This document shows, in pieces, positions 10,136-22,196 of a stretch of 64,000 bases of DNA; within the stretch, counting starts at the first letter, position 1, and every line of letters starts with the position of its first letter. This stretch comes from Phymorhynchus buccinoides (taxonomy: Eukaryota; Mollusca; Gastropoda; Neogastropoda; Raphitomidae). The translations under genes and the position numbers were made by a program. The notes under the pieces are model-generated. The model was given only the letters and a program-made list of their open reading frames with translations, was not told the origin of the DNA and ran no database searches. The stretch spans positions 80,154,809 through 80,218,808 of the forward strand of contig CM065682.1 of NCBI GenBank assembly GCA_017654935.2, in the 5' to 3' direction.

Positions 10136-12318
10136 CTTTACTTCATATTAGACGCGCCCCCCCTCCTCCATTTCTCGGTTCTTTCCAGTTTTCCTTTCTT
10201 ACTGCAGATTGAGTACTTCATCCTCTATCATTTGTTATATTTAACACTAATTTTCATCCATTTACATAATGGAAAACACATGCATTCAATAATAGTAGAA
10301 GATAAAGCAAGACAAAAAAACGCAATAAACCAGGACTGTGACAAATGCAGCGGTGTACTCTGCACTACATGGGGGGGATCGTATTAGATAATGGCCTTTA
10401 TCATGACTGCAATTAATTATTCATCAAAGATAATTAGCTGAAAAGGTTAATAAAATACAGCTTAATGTTTGGTAAGAAAGGCAAGTTTGAAAATGCGGGG
10501 ACAGCTGAGAAATGTAGGGGGGTGGCACATCATCTCAACGCAATTCAATTAAAGAAACTTGGCATGCAAACATCCATTTAACCATTTAATTCAAGTCTTC
10601 TTCTTCTTTCGTTCTGATTGCATCTTGTTTCGGAAACCTTCATCATTTCACTGAAAATTGCATCTTTTGTGAGGCACCCTGTTTGGCCGTCACACTTGAT
10701 GGTAGGTAACCTATCTTTAATTCAGAATTTAGAACGACACTTGGTTTTGAGCTCTCGATTCGGGTCAAAACAATCGATTAATCTGGCCCATGAAGATGCT
10801 TAGGGAACCCAGCCTTTATTTCAAGGTGGTCAAGTAATGAAAACAACAATTTATATGCACTTTATGTTTTTCAGTAATCAATAATTGATCACCAAACAGT
10901 GTTCGTTTGAGCTGTCATAGCTCATTTGAGTAGAACTAGACACACAACATACACATTTAGGCCTACGGGTGCCTAACCATCGAGTCCAAAAGATTAAGCT
11001 TGATAATTTGGTACCACAGATAAAATGAAAACAGTTGAATTTAATTAACCTAAAACCTAAAACTCAAACTGACCTGACTGTAAACAATTCCAATCTAAGA
11101 AGAAAATGTTCAGCGTTTAGTCATCAAATTTGGAAGCAACTTAGGACAATAAATTGTAGCATACGACAAGATTTAGATAGGTGAAATATGTGCCAGTGGG
11201 TGATGGGGCCCTTTGAGGTTAAATCAGCGACGCTTACAGCTTTGTTTTTTGGGGGAGTAAAAAAAAAAAGCCTAAGAAACCTAAGATAAAATTTCCTAGT
11301 AGTCTAGTGATACAGTCTATAAAAAAAAAGAGCATTGCAAATATATATCAGGTATCAGAATTGTCGGAGGATTTGCAAATCACAGAAGATTGAACATTGC
11401 TGGCAGAGGATTTGATTGTGTCTACAGTGGAAGAAGTTTTAGTTTCAGTTTTACCATTGCTTCTGAATGTAATCTTCGCTGTCGGATAACTTTTAAAAGT
11501 AATTGCTTGATTGAATTATGCCTTTCTGGTCATGTTAGAAACCGATTTCTTCTTCTTCTTTTTCTTCTTCTTCTTCTTCGTCTTCTTCTTCTTCCAACTG
11601 GGGATCTGTATATCCTGCCCCAACGCACAAAGTCTTCATTTAGACTGGCTATTGGCGCCCAGGATGCATGCTTGCTTTGCGAGTTCATGCCATCCATTCC
11701 ATGGGCACAACAACATGGCCTACTCCTTACCGAACAGTGACATTTAAAACTTTTACGTCCTCTAAGGGCACATATGGAACATTGTTAACTATGAATATGG
11801 GGGCTCCTTGCCGAATAGTAGAATAATAATGGGCTTTTTAACATGTGTAGCAAGATCTTTCTGCAAGCGTTCGCGCATGGGATCTGGGGTGGGTTTTTAA
11901 ATTAAAAAAAGAGTCTCATCTGAAGCACTAGGAGGATTAAGGAAGCAAGAGAAGAAACATGGCCCATCAGCAACACCCCTGTCATCCCCCCCCCCCCCCC
12001 CCAAAAAAAAACCCCCACCTCCATGGGTCCAAACAAGAGCTGGAAAAGACAGCAGTATTTGTTTATCAACCGAGCTGGTTTGGTCGTTTAGCAGGATGTA
12101 CGCCAGAAGAAGAAGAAGAAGGAGGAGGAATTGATTTTAATATTTGCCTCTCTATAATAGTGGGGGACACTAATCCCAAAGTTTGATGACAACGGTCACA
12201 GATTTGTTGGGGGCCGACCCCTCTATAGATTTGATCAGTGGGTTGTAAAGAATCACTGCAGAAAGTTTGGCACTTTCGTCCAGGTAGGTTCCATCCCGAT
12301 GACTAACAGCCCTAACAT
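10136..12318. other. No gene recognised
   Basis: This stretch is A/T-rich with a (TTC)n run at about 11548-11596, a C/A homopolymer pair near 11985-12010 and a short GAA run near 12110. The short frames across these are repeat translations. I see no RNA gene or conserved protein. Confidence 0.5.
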
Positions 12319-12329
12319 ATTACTACTAT

Positions 12330-12392
<63 letters not shown>
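12319..12392 (+). repeat. (TAC)n microsatellite
   Basis: About 24 nearly perfect tac/act triplets. Confidence 0.95.
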
Positions 12393-12649
12393 CCTGTAAG
12401 GCCTTGGCGGTGCTTTTACCACTGTTTCAAGATTATTTAGAGCTGTGACAGTTCTGATACCTGATTGTTGATATACCTTGAGGTTTATAAGCGATACTTT
12501 AGCAAGAGAGAGAATGAATGAATTAATTAATTAATGTTATGCATAGAGGGTAATAGAGTAAGCAATAACATGCTTTTTTTACATCCAGCCCTCTGGACAA
12601 AATACATATATAAAAGTAGAAAATGGAAAACGAAAATAAACACATACAA

Positions 12650-13232
12650 AGTAATATAAAGCATGCAAAAAACATCCCTATATTGTAACACATCAATAAC
12701 AAAATCAAACCTATTATTATTAACTATACTCATTATTAACATTCAAAATGTGTGAAGCAAGCGCATGCACACGGGAAAATATAAAACCCAATCCTACTTT
12801 TCACACTCATCTTTTAACATTCAAAAATAGAGAAGTGCACAAACATGAAAAAAAAACTCAATCATACTTTATATATTCATCATTAAAATGTACTTATTTG
12901 AAAAGAAACCCATGCACATAATAAATTCAAACATAGTATTACTTTACCTACTCATCTTAGCATGCACAATTTAAAATGTAAATACATGTACCCATGGCAA
13001 CATGAAACCTATTCCTACATTACATTATTCATTTTTAACATGAACAAATTAAAAAGTAAACACACACTCGTAACAAAAGCAGACCTAGTCATATTGTTTG
13101 CATGCGAATACACATATTAAAAAGTAAATACTGCTCATGACGAAATCAAGCCTAAACCTACTTTCTAGTCCTCATCTTTAACATGCACATAAGTAAAACT
13201 TAACTCATCACAAAATCAAGACTAATCCTATT
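12650..13232 (+). repeat. Degenerate ~73-bp tandem repeat, about 8 units
   Basis: A block of the form 'aaatcaaacctaatcctact...ctcatctttaacatgcaca...aaagtaaa' recurs near 12703, 12780, 12849, 12925, 13001, 13075, 13141 and 13211. The spacing is 66-77 bp. Units are diverged, suggesting an old minisatellite. Confidence 0.65.
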
Positions 13233-13236
13233 TTAC

Positions 13237-13261
13237 AGAGAGAGAGAGAGAGAGAGAGGGG

Positions 13262-13297
<36 letters not shown>

Positions 13298-13335
13298 AGA
13301 GAAAGAGATGAGAGAGAGAGAGAGAGAGAGAGAGA
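13237..13335 (+). repeat. (GA)n microsatellite
   Basis: About 98 bp of interrupted ag/ga dinucleotides directly follow the 73-bp repeat array. Confidence 0.95.
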
Positions 13336-13921
13336 TCAAATTTTAGTGTTACCATGAAAAATGCTTTTCGATACTGTTTCCTTTGTTAATGACACAAAAT
13401 TATTTCAAAGCTTTGTCAGTTTTAATAGCAACATAGTAACCTAACCATTCATTTTAAAATGGCAACAATTTGCATCTTAGTAACACATTGTTGCATTTCA
13501 TGTTCATTAAAAACAACCTTTGTTAAAACGTATGTATAGAAATATAGAAAACTGATAAATGAATGAAAACTTCGATTTAATTTTGTTTTTTTGTTCATAA
13601 TCATATAGTTTACAGATTCCTCTTTTATCAAACACGACTTTTTTTGCCGAGTTATCGCGGAAATTGAACGGCCAAATGACATAAACGTCTTTATTCTTTT
13701 ATTTGTCTCGATGTTTTATAATAACTATAATCCCTTACGCTAAAAAATAAAGTTGTGTAAAAAGTACAAAACAAAGTAACTGAATTTCAAAATTTGACAT
13801 CAAAATATTCTATAAAAAAAAAGGTGACAGGCGGAAGAAGGAAGAAGATCAAAATAAGCTACGCCAAAAAAGACAGGTTACAGTGAAAGTTAATATTTTG
13901 TTTGGAATTAGTTGTGATGTT

Positions 13922-14191
13922 TTATTTCTTCTTCTTGTCTTCACTCTCAGAGGAAGAATTGCTTTCGTTGCTGCTTTCGTTGCTGCTTTCGTTGCTGCTT
14001 TCGTTGCTGCTTTCGTTGCTGCTTTCGTTGCTGCTTTCGTTGCTGCTTTCGTTGCAGCTTTCGTTGCTGCTTTCGTTGCAGCTTTCGTGGCTGCTTGCTG
14101 CTTTCGTTGCTGGCTTCCTTGCTGGTTTCGTTGCTGGCTTCCTTGCTGGTTTCGTTGCTGCTTTCGTTACTTTCATCGCTGCTGTCGTCTC
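13922..14191 (-). CDS. Possible terminal exon with coding 12-bp minisatellite (Ser/Asn/Glu-rich)
   Basis: On the minus strand a good 3' splice site (polypyrimidine run then tttgacag, about 14192-14205) precedes an open stretch beginning DDSSDESNESSNETSK. It runs into a perfect 12-bp array (aacgaaagcagc, about 13961-14100) encoding repeated NESS and ends SSSESEDKKKK-stop at 13922. The start and end are in different frames, with one shift around 14085-14100, inside the repeat where indels are common. Acidic serine-rich tracts with basic ends occur in nucleolar and splicing proteins, but I cannot name a family. It may instead be a noncoding minisatellite. No upstream exon was found. Confidence 0.35.
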   Translation of the reverse strand, partial: ETTAAMKVTKAATKPARKPATKPARKPATKAASSHESCNESSNESCNESSNESSNESSNESSNESSNESSNESSNESNSSSESEDKKKK

Positions 14192-14553
14192 CTGTCAAAC
14201 GAGAGAGAGAGAGAACTCGACTCACAATGAACTCAATGTGTAGGCTACGCCAGACTGTCGTTTCCGACAATGACTGCCAGATAGCAGAGACAGGGGGGGT
14301 GGCACAGGGGAGGGGGCACAGGGGGGGGAGGGGGGGGCAGGGCGGGGGGGGGGGCAGATGGCTATTTTGTATTCTGGCGGAGGGCTAGGCCAGGATTTGT
14401 TGTATTTTCATTAGTGGAGATGCCTTGCCCAGGGTACATCTCCACTCTCTCGGCCACTAAAGGGATTTGAGGACGGAAGAGTTGGCATTGGGGAATGTCC
14501 CCAAAGGCCAACCAATACCTTTGGCTGCAGCACGAGAGTATAGTGCCCAAGAC

Positions 14554-14802
14554 CAGGGGCGGACCAAATGATTCGTAAGGGGGGGGTGTCTGCGGGGAGT
14601 CCAGGAAGTTGCATAGGTCCTCGCCTTTGGGGGGGGGGGGGGGGGGCGAAGCCTCCGGAAAGTGTTGCAATTCATTTATTATTAAAGCAAAACAGCCATT
14701 TTCTTGCTTTTTACTCTTGTATAAGGTACATGCTAAGGGCAAAAGGAGGTTTCCAGGAACCCTGGAACCTCCCCCCCACCCACCGCCCCGATCGCGCTCC
14801 TG
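14554..14802. mobile_element. Possible short non-autonomous element with hAT-type ends
   Basis: The left end, caggggcggacc, and the right end, ...atcgcgctcctg, resemble the CAGGGGCGG...CTG termini of non-autonomous hAT elements. The interior is G-rich and noncoding. The flanking 8-mers do not match well, so the call is tentative. Confidence 0.3.
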
Positions 14803-15100
14803 TCAAGTCCACCTCGTTTAAGAGTCACAGTCTTCCACAGGAGACTTTAAAACTGTACCATGATTTTCCATCACTGTAGAACATCATCTTTGTGTACAGC
14901 TCTCATGTTACTGTTGGGCCCTGGTGGGGGTCACGGGGGCAACCCCCCCCTTGAATCTGAAGCTTTTGTTAATAACAAAACAGTCTTTCTCTGTCTTTCT
15001 TTCTTTTTTTATTTTTTTATCGCGCTTTTCTTTTTTTTATTTGAGCGGGAGTGGGGTGGGGTGAGGGTTATGGAACCCAGGTAAGCCCCCTCCCCCTCGC

Positions 15101-15390
15101 CTCTGGACACTTAGCCAACGGCCATTTAGCCAACATTTGAAGGGGGAACATTTAGCCAACATTGAAAAAAAAAGTTCATGTGATGATCACAATGTAATGT
15201 CTCATACAGTGGAACCTCCCTTTTAAAACCATGCAACATGATCCAAAAATAAGGTCTTAGGTGGGAGGGAGTTGTATAAGGGAGGCTATCTTTAATACCT
15301 TACGAAGAAAGGCAATGTCTAAGAGAATCAGGTCTTAAAAGGGAGGGCGTCTAATAACACAAACATTCATGAAACACACACACAAACTAC

Positions 15391-15427
<37 letters not shown>

Positions 15428-15927
15428 CACACACTACATACACACAGTCGCGTACTCACGCAGCCACACACATAAACTTAGAACCTATATTTGACCATAC
15501 ATACACACACACACACCCGCAACACACCCACACATACACACATATGCATGCACATGTATAACCGCGAAACACGCACGCACGCACACATTCACACTCACAC
15601 ACACATACACGCACACACACACACACATATATATCACACACACACATACACACACACATCACATACACACACACACACACACACGCACACACACACACAC
15701 ATATCGACACAGTCTTTAGAATATAATATGATAACAATTAACATTGTGATCATTACATTGAACTTAATATGTTTTTGGTCTATTGGCTAAATGTCCCACC
15801 CTGCAGAATGTTGGCTAATGGCCCGTTGGCTAAGTGTCCCGTTGCGGGCTAAATATCCGTTCGGCTAAAATATCCGTTGGCTAAGTGTCCGTTGGCTAAA
15901 AATGGCCGTAGGACTAAGTGGCCAGGG
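15101..15927. mobile_element. TIR element with 'GGCTAA' subterminal repeats and internal (CA)n
   Basis: The left end carries ctggacacttagccaacggcc and further 'atttagccaac' motifs (15103-15160). The right end (15783-15927) carries the inverse as a series of 'gttggctaagtgtcc'-like motifs finishing 'ggactaagtggccaggg'. The interior has no transposase and contains an imperfect (CA)n tract of about 330 bp (15376-15705). It looks like a non-autonomous DNA transposon with clustered subterminal repeats. The superfamily is unknown. Confidence 0.6.
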
Positions 15928-16343
15928 ATTTGTTTCAGCCTTGATATAACTTTGAATAAAAGTAAGACATGCCACCTTCCATTGCATAACGCCTATATGT
16001 AAATCTTTTCCTCTCTCTCTCAGCCCCCCCCCTCTCTCTCTCTCTCTTGCATAATATGCCTATTCTTGCCTAAATCCATCACTTTATCACGTTGTTTTGG
16101 GGGTTACAGAACATATTCATCAAAGCCAATAGAAGCAGTAATTATGTTCATCACAGCATGCCTCAAAGTAGGCACTTAGTTTGAAGCCCTTAGCTGCCTC
16201 CCACTGCTAATAAACTCCGCCTATTTTGGCAGTCAACAGTGGATGGAAGTTCAGTTTAACGTCGCGTATCGGCGTTCGCCATGTACGACTGGCTGAACAA
16301 ACCAACCAGGGTATAAACAAAAATTTATGTTCCTGAATCACTG

Positions 16344-16369
16344 TCTTAGCCAAAAGGCCGAGAAGCGAT
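16344..16369 (-). ncRNA. 26-nt fragment identical to the U2 snRNA 5' end
   Basis: The reverse complement begins ATCGCTTCTCGGCCTTTTGG and continues CTAAGA, which is the conserved first 26 nt of U2 snRNA. The next bases do not match U2, and the branch-point-recognition region and Sm site are missing. It is therefore not a U2 gene but a truncated or chimeric copy. Confidence 0.75.
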
Positions 16370-16446
16370 CAGGAAGTTTTCAAAGTAAAAACTCTGAAAC
16401 TTGACGATAAAAGCAGTCAACAGTCAATCACTCTCAGCCCCCTCTC

Positions 16447-16690
16447 AAACTCGCCGAGCTTGCTACGGCCCTTCGTAATATCAAAAAAATTAACAAAGCA
16501 ACAGGAGGGGATCCCATCTCCTACAGAATACTTAAACAATCTACCCCGAACATTTCTGTACAATTCTTACCAGAACCAGCTAGTACTCTAGGTGTTGGGA
16601 GAGGTGGGAAGTGCCGCAAGCATGGAAAGAGTGCCACGAGGTTGAGTCGGGATCCTGAGAACTGGAGGGAAACCAAGAACAGGCATTCCC
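16447..16690 (+). mobile_element. LINE reverse-transcriptase remnant
   Basis: One frame reads LAELATALRNIKKINKATGG, then a segment ending YRILKQ. It resembles the region before LINE RT motif 1, where an 'ALKN.K.NKAPGPDGIP...LK' pattern is usual. The rest is too decayed to place in a clade. Confidence 0.4.
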
Positions 16691-17297
16691 GAGAAGAAGC
16701 GTATCTGACCCGATGTCGTCCGATGAACCCCTCACCTGCGGTGAAGGATGTACGATAAAATGAATCGGCGTTCGCGATTAGAATAGACATCTACAAAAAA
16801 AATATATCCTCCCCCAAGTACTAAGCAGGTTTTAGAAAGTACAGAAGTTGCACAAGAAACGATTGTCAAGCTCACCTCCCATGCCAGGAAAAGCCTTCGC
16901 CCGCCAAAAGAGTGTACTTGCACCTTTTTGACATCAAGTGTGCTATGACCACTGTTCTTGCATGGGGAGCTACTTCAAACTTAGCATGCTCGCGTTGAAG
17001 GAAACCTCTTTAACTTTATCAAATTCCTTCTTATAAAACCGCTCCATTGAGAGTAAAAGTGGGCAGTCCTCTTCTTGACGTCACTCGCTTGATATGGGGT
17101 GGGGGTGCTCCAAGGTAGTATATTGCCCTCTGCTCTCTTTACATTATGCTATCACATATCACCAAAACAATATCAGAACAATAAATTATTCTGTACGTCA
17201 GATGTATAGCAACCTGGCCCTAAACTAAGAAACAAATTAACCAAACAAACTCAAAGAAGCCCTAACCCACATCAAAACAAACTAACCTAATAGTCCA

Positions 17298-17797
17298 NNN
17301 NNNNNNNNNNNNNNNNNNNNNNNNNNNNNNNNNNNNNNNNNNNNNNNNNNNNNNNNNNNNNNNNNNNNNNNNNNNNNNNNNNNNNNNNNNNNNNNNNNNN
17401 NNNNNNNNNNNNNNNNNNNNNNNNNNNNNNNNNNNNNNNNNNNNNNNNNNNNNNNNNNNNNNNNNNNNNNNNNNNNNNNNNNNNNNNNNNNNNNNNNNNN
17501 NNNNNNNNNNNNNNNNNNNNNNNNNNNNNNNNNNNNNNNNNNNNNNNNNNNNNNNNNNNNNNNNNNNNNNNNNNNNNNNNNNNNNNNNNNNNNNNNNNNN
17601 NNNNNNNNNNNNNNNNNNNNNNNNNNNNNNNNNNNNNNNNNNNNNNNNNNNNNNNNNNNNNNNNNNNNNNNNNNNNNNNNNNNNNNNNNNNNNNNNNNNN
17701 NNNNNNNNNNNNNNNNNNNNNNNNNNNNNNNNNNNNNNNNNNNNNNNNNNNNNNNNNNNNNNNNNNNNNNNNNNNNNNNNNNNNNNNNNNNNNNNNN
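17298..17797. other. Assembly gap (500 N)
   Basis: 500 undetermined bases. The right flank (17798-17930) is GA-rich low-complexity sequence, which probably caused the break. Confidence 0.99.
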
Positions 17798-17930
17798 AGC
17801 AAGACTAGAGAGAGAAGATGAGCCAGATGAGCAAAGAGAGATGAGTGAGAGAGAGACATTAGAGCAAGAGAGAAGAGACAGAGAGATGTAGACGCAGAGA
17901 TGAGAGGAGAGGAACCCACCGATGAATGAG

Positions 17931-19829
17931 AGCATGAAGGATGAGCAGGAGAGAGACAGCACAGACCCAGACAGAGAAGAGATGCACAAAAAGCCTTCAA
18001 ATTTAACATCGTTGCTAGGCTGCAGAAGAGCCTCTAGCGGCACATACACTCCACCAAAACAGCCTCCAGTAGTAAAACAAAGGATCAGTAAGTCTGTTGA
18101 TAATATGCGACAAGCCCCCTACACGCCTCTAAATGTACAGGTACCGAGGAGCTGTAAAAATAGACGAAAAGAGGTGTTTAGGCGGAGCTGCAGGAGCGTC
18201 CTAGGGGCGAATAAAAGAATAAATGGAGTATGAGACTGTGTGATTATTATATTTGGTCTATGCACCCAAATCCCTTACACTCCTATCGACAGATTAAATC
18301 GCTGCACCTGGAGAAATACAACAGAGCCCCAGGCTGTAAAACATGTAACAGAGTGTACATCCAACTATGTGACTAAAAAAAACCACCCACAGTATCCTAA
18401 AAATGCCCCACAGCTACAACATACCAACACAAGTTCAAACGCATTACGATATCGTTTTCTGCTGTTCTGTTAAATTTGATGCCCCTGTGCACTCTTGCGC
18501 CTACATCGCAACCAAATATGACTTAGCTTTGCAACACCGCCTTACGTTAGGCTATTTTGGCATACGGAAATATGTGTTCAGCTATTGTCACTCCTGTTGA
18601 TTTTACCTTGTTGGCCACGTTTCCCTAGACGTTGCAAGTACTCGCATGCCTATCTTGCGAAGTGATCTGCGTTTCATCCAACACCACGTTGAATCCAACG
18701 CACTGGAGTGATGGTCATGGTGAACGCGCCAGGGCAAAAGGCCTGACCACAGCAAAGTGGTTTCTCACTCAGGCTGCAAGGGCTAATACTCACCAGCGCA
18801 TCCAGCCAGAACCAGAAACATCCACCAGCAAAACAGCCACAATGGCCTCAGATCACTAGCCATCGCCGATGGCATGGTGCGCGGCCCGGCAGAGTCCAGC
18901 TTGCAGTGAGATTTATCTCAGGAGTTGACCAGAAACAGAATGTGTTAGACCGACACCCCTGCCGATAATAAGATCGCCTGGAATGTACAGCTGACCTGCT
19001 ATACCACTATAAGAATAACAAAAACAATGAGAAAACAAAAGATACAAGAGTAAAACAACACCTGAACAGCACCATCAGCCCCCCACCAGCGTAGCCTTCA
19101 CTGCTTGATCACCAAGCTGTAGTACCGCTATAGGTCATCTCCTCACCCAGGGCGGGCACTCAAGAGGCAGAGCAGACACACAGTCCAGTTTAGGTGCATG
19201 CGAGAGTCCCAGCGGTGGAAAACGCCATGCTGGAGCATGGGAGGTGGACAGAAGTAGAACCCCATACCCCAACACAGGAGGCTAGCGATAGTGAGCACCG
19301 CGTAACTCGTGGCCCACTACCTGCTAGCGTCCGTGGCCTGCCACGCCTAGTCGGTGAACACAAGTGACATCTGTCTGTCTAGACACTAGCAGGATCAAGG
19401 CATGCACACACTGCCCACAGAGAACAGAGTAGCAGAAAGAGAAGAGTGCCTACAGGGCAACACAGGCCCACCTGTACCTCCACCCCCTGTCTTTCCATCA
19501 GCATAACTGCCCACGGTACACCCTGGTAGCCACACTCACTGCCAGCAGATACTACCCCACATTCACCAGCTGGACACGCGACAGTGACACACAAAGACAC
19601 CAGCCTCCGCCCCTCCCCCCACCCCCTCCCTCATAGCCTAGCATCTCCCACGCCTACACTGCTGCCCTGATATACACGCAGGAGGAAGAAGAGGTGGAGT
19701 CCATTGCCCAGCAACGGCTACGGCGGTAGGAGGACAGTCACAGCACGTATAGACGGTGATCCCAACAGACGGGGACAGGAGGAGAGCAAGAGGAAGGGGA
19801 GTGGCATGTTCAAGGTTGAAGCCAGGAGG
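17931..19829. other. No gene recognised
   Basis: This lies 3' of the last receptor exon I can place on the minus strand. If the receptor gene is complete, its 7TM exon could be expected here or further left, but I do not recognise one. Short ORFs at 17922-18233 and 18632-18859 have no identifiable domain. Confidence 0.4.
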
Positions 19830-20913
19830 CAGTTCTGAGAACAGCCAGCATGGGGTTGTCTGCACGAACAGAGCGTAACAGGGAGAGGCGGGTGAGCCAG
19901 TGAACGGGGGAGGGTGGTGCAGGCAAGCCTGTCACGGTCCAATGTCTGTAGCTGTGGCTGTGGGCAACGCTGCCAGTACCGCTGCAGGCCACTCTGTGAC
20001 AGTTGAGCAGGGTCAGTGAGGAGAGCACGTGTAGCACAGAAATGGTATTAAGTTGAGACTGTGGTTTTGAGGATCTGTTATCTTCAAATAGTTCAGTCAG
20101 TGGATTACCAGCCAGCACCAACACCTTCAGATTCTTCTCATGGCTCAACATGCATGTAGTCAGTAAGGAGATGTAGTTGTAACTGACGTCTAAAATGACC
20201 AAGTTGGGCAACAGAGGAAGAGACATGTTAGCGAGATCACAACGCTGAAGAGCCAGAAATATCAACATGGTATTGTTCCACAGATGATATGGCTTGAGCC
20301 CACTGTTGCTAGCATCCAGATAGCGCACTTCAGGAAAGCCGTCAGCGTTGAATTCTCTCCTGCAGCGAAAAGACAGACCCTGGCACGTGCAGCTCGTGGA
20401 GGGACACACGTGACCACAGAACCGTTCATCATCCTGCTGCTTACAGTGCTGGAACCCGTCACACACGTGGTCAGGATGCAGACAGACACGGGAACCCCGG
20501 CACCGGTAGAACCCTGGACAGGCGAACGTCTCACAGCTGGCCTCGTCCTCATGACCCGGACAGTCGAACATGTCGTTGCAGAGGACAAAGACAGGCAGGC
20601 AGTAACCGTTACCAGGACACTGGAAGTGGGTCTGTGGACATATTGTGGCGTTATCCCTGTGGTCATCTTCACCAGAAGGCGGCAATGGTTCAAACAGATA
20701 TCTGCCATAAATCTGTTTGTCAAAGATCACCACAGCCGGGGGCTGAAGATGACGATTCCGATCAGAGTAATACGAGTCATCAGGGGAATGTTCATTCCGA
20801 TATTTGCTATTTAACAGTTCATGTGGTATATACCTTTGCAACACACAATCTGCTTCATCAAATGCATTGGTACATTCATGATGACCGTTGCACCATTGCT
20901 CCAAGGACAAGCA
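19830..20913 (-). CDS. Receptor gene exon 6 (LDLa repeats and LRRs), 3' end uncertain
   Basis: The acceptor is ggattttcag before 20913. CLSLEQWCNGHHECTNAFDE completes the LDLa of exon 5. Two further LDLa modules follow (FQCPGNGYCLPVFVLCNDMF... and FYRCRGSRVCLHPDHVCDGF...), then a short Cys-rich cap (CTCQGLSFRC). LRRs run from VRYLDASNSGL through LVILDVSYNYISLL and NLKVLVLAGNPL. After about 20020 the LRR signal (LQTLD, then SVRADNPML) jumps between frames, implying one or two indels, so the exon end is approximate. A transmembrane domain should follow. Confidence 0.8.
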
Positions 20914-22011
20914 CTGAAAATCCAACAATGCTGACATAACCTTCAAACGGAACATAATCATATAAAAGATGCAATAATTGGCCTTACTACATTTAATCAT
21001 GGAAAAGTGTTTAACAAAATAGTGAAATATTGAGGCCCTCTTTAAATGGACAGAAGAAAACAAATGAATGGAAAATTAGCGATGGTCTGTAAGATGCTCC
21101 ACAGTACAAATGAAGAGACATCATTACAATGAATTAGTTACTTTAGATATGGATGAGCCAGATTCACGTAGTAGAACTAACATGACAAAGATATGGTATC
21201 AAAGGGAAGATGTTTACAGCAAAACACAGCATGTGAACTGTTGGTAATCCATAGGTACCACGATCCCGTATGTTGGAACGGTTAAGTATGTTCCACCTGA
21301 GCTATTGATGTTCAAAGATATTACTTGGTCATCCCTCTCTTCCAGATTCTGTTATAATCTACACCTCTCCTGGCTCTCTGTCCCCCTCTGTTCGCAGTCT
21401 CGGGGTCACGTTACATCAGACCCTCTCCCTCCAACAACATGTCTCAAATGTTTGTCGATCTGCATATCTTGAGCTCCGCAAAATATGTTCTGTCCGCTAA
21501 CTATCTATTTACTGACGCCACGAAAACTTTGGTCTGTGCTTTTGTTTTTGTCTAAAATCGATTACTGCAACTATCTCCTTGCTGGCCTCCCAAAGTATCT
21601 TCTCAGTCGCCTCCAAAGAATTCAAAGACAATGCTGCCCAATTAGTCTTTCAGTCTTCTAAGTATGAACATGCCATGCCACTTCTGCACTCTCTGCACGG
21701 GTTAAACATCTTTGATAGGATTGACTATAAACTCTCCACTCTTTCCTTCGCTGTCATTTCTGGTTCTGCTCTTCATTACCTGCCTGACCTACTTCATCTC
21801 TACACACCTTCTCGTGTCCTCCGCTCTTCCTCTGACACTCGCCTCCTGCAACCAGCCACTGTCAAAACCAAAACCTATGGTGAAAGGTCCTTTTCGTTCC
21901 AGGCTCCATCTGTGTGGGAACAACTTATCCCTGTCTCTCAGAAACTTATTTTTTCAAAGTTGTTGCTGACATGCATACATGTATGTTAATTGTGCTGCAT
22001 GGAAACTGAGT

Positions 22012-22052
<41 letters not shown>

Positions 22053-22135
22053 GCGTGTGCGTGCGCGCGTGCGCGTGTGTGTATGTGTATGTATGTGTGT
22101 GTGCAGTGTGTGTGTGTGCAGTGTGTGTGTGTGTG

Positions 22136-22196
<61 letters not shown>

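Noticed and set aside
11390..11747. 116-residue plus-strand ORF
   Set aside because: It spans a (TTC)n run, overlaps another frame of equal length and shows no domain.
16344..16369. U2 snRNA gene
   Set aside because: Only the first 26 nt match; the rest of U2 and its Sm site are missing.
20284..20814. 176-residue plus-strand ORF
   Set aside because: It is the antisense shadow of the LDLa/LRR exon, whose cysteine pattern and splice phase support the minus strand.
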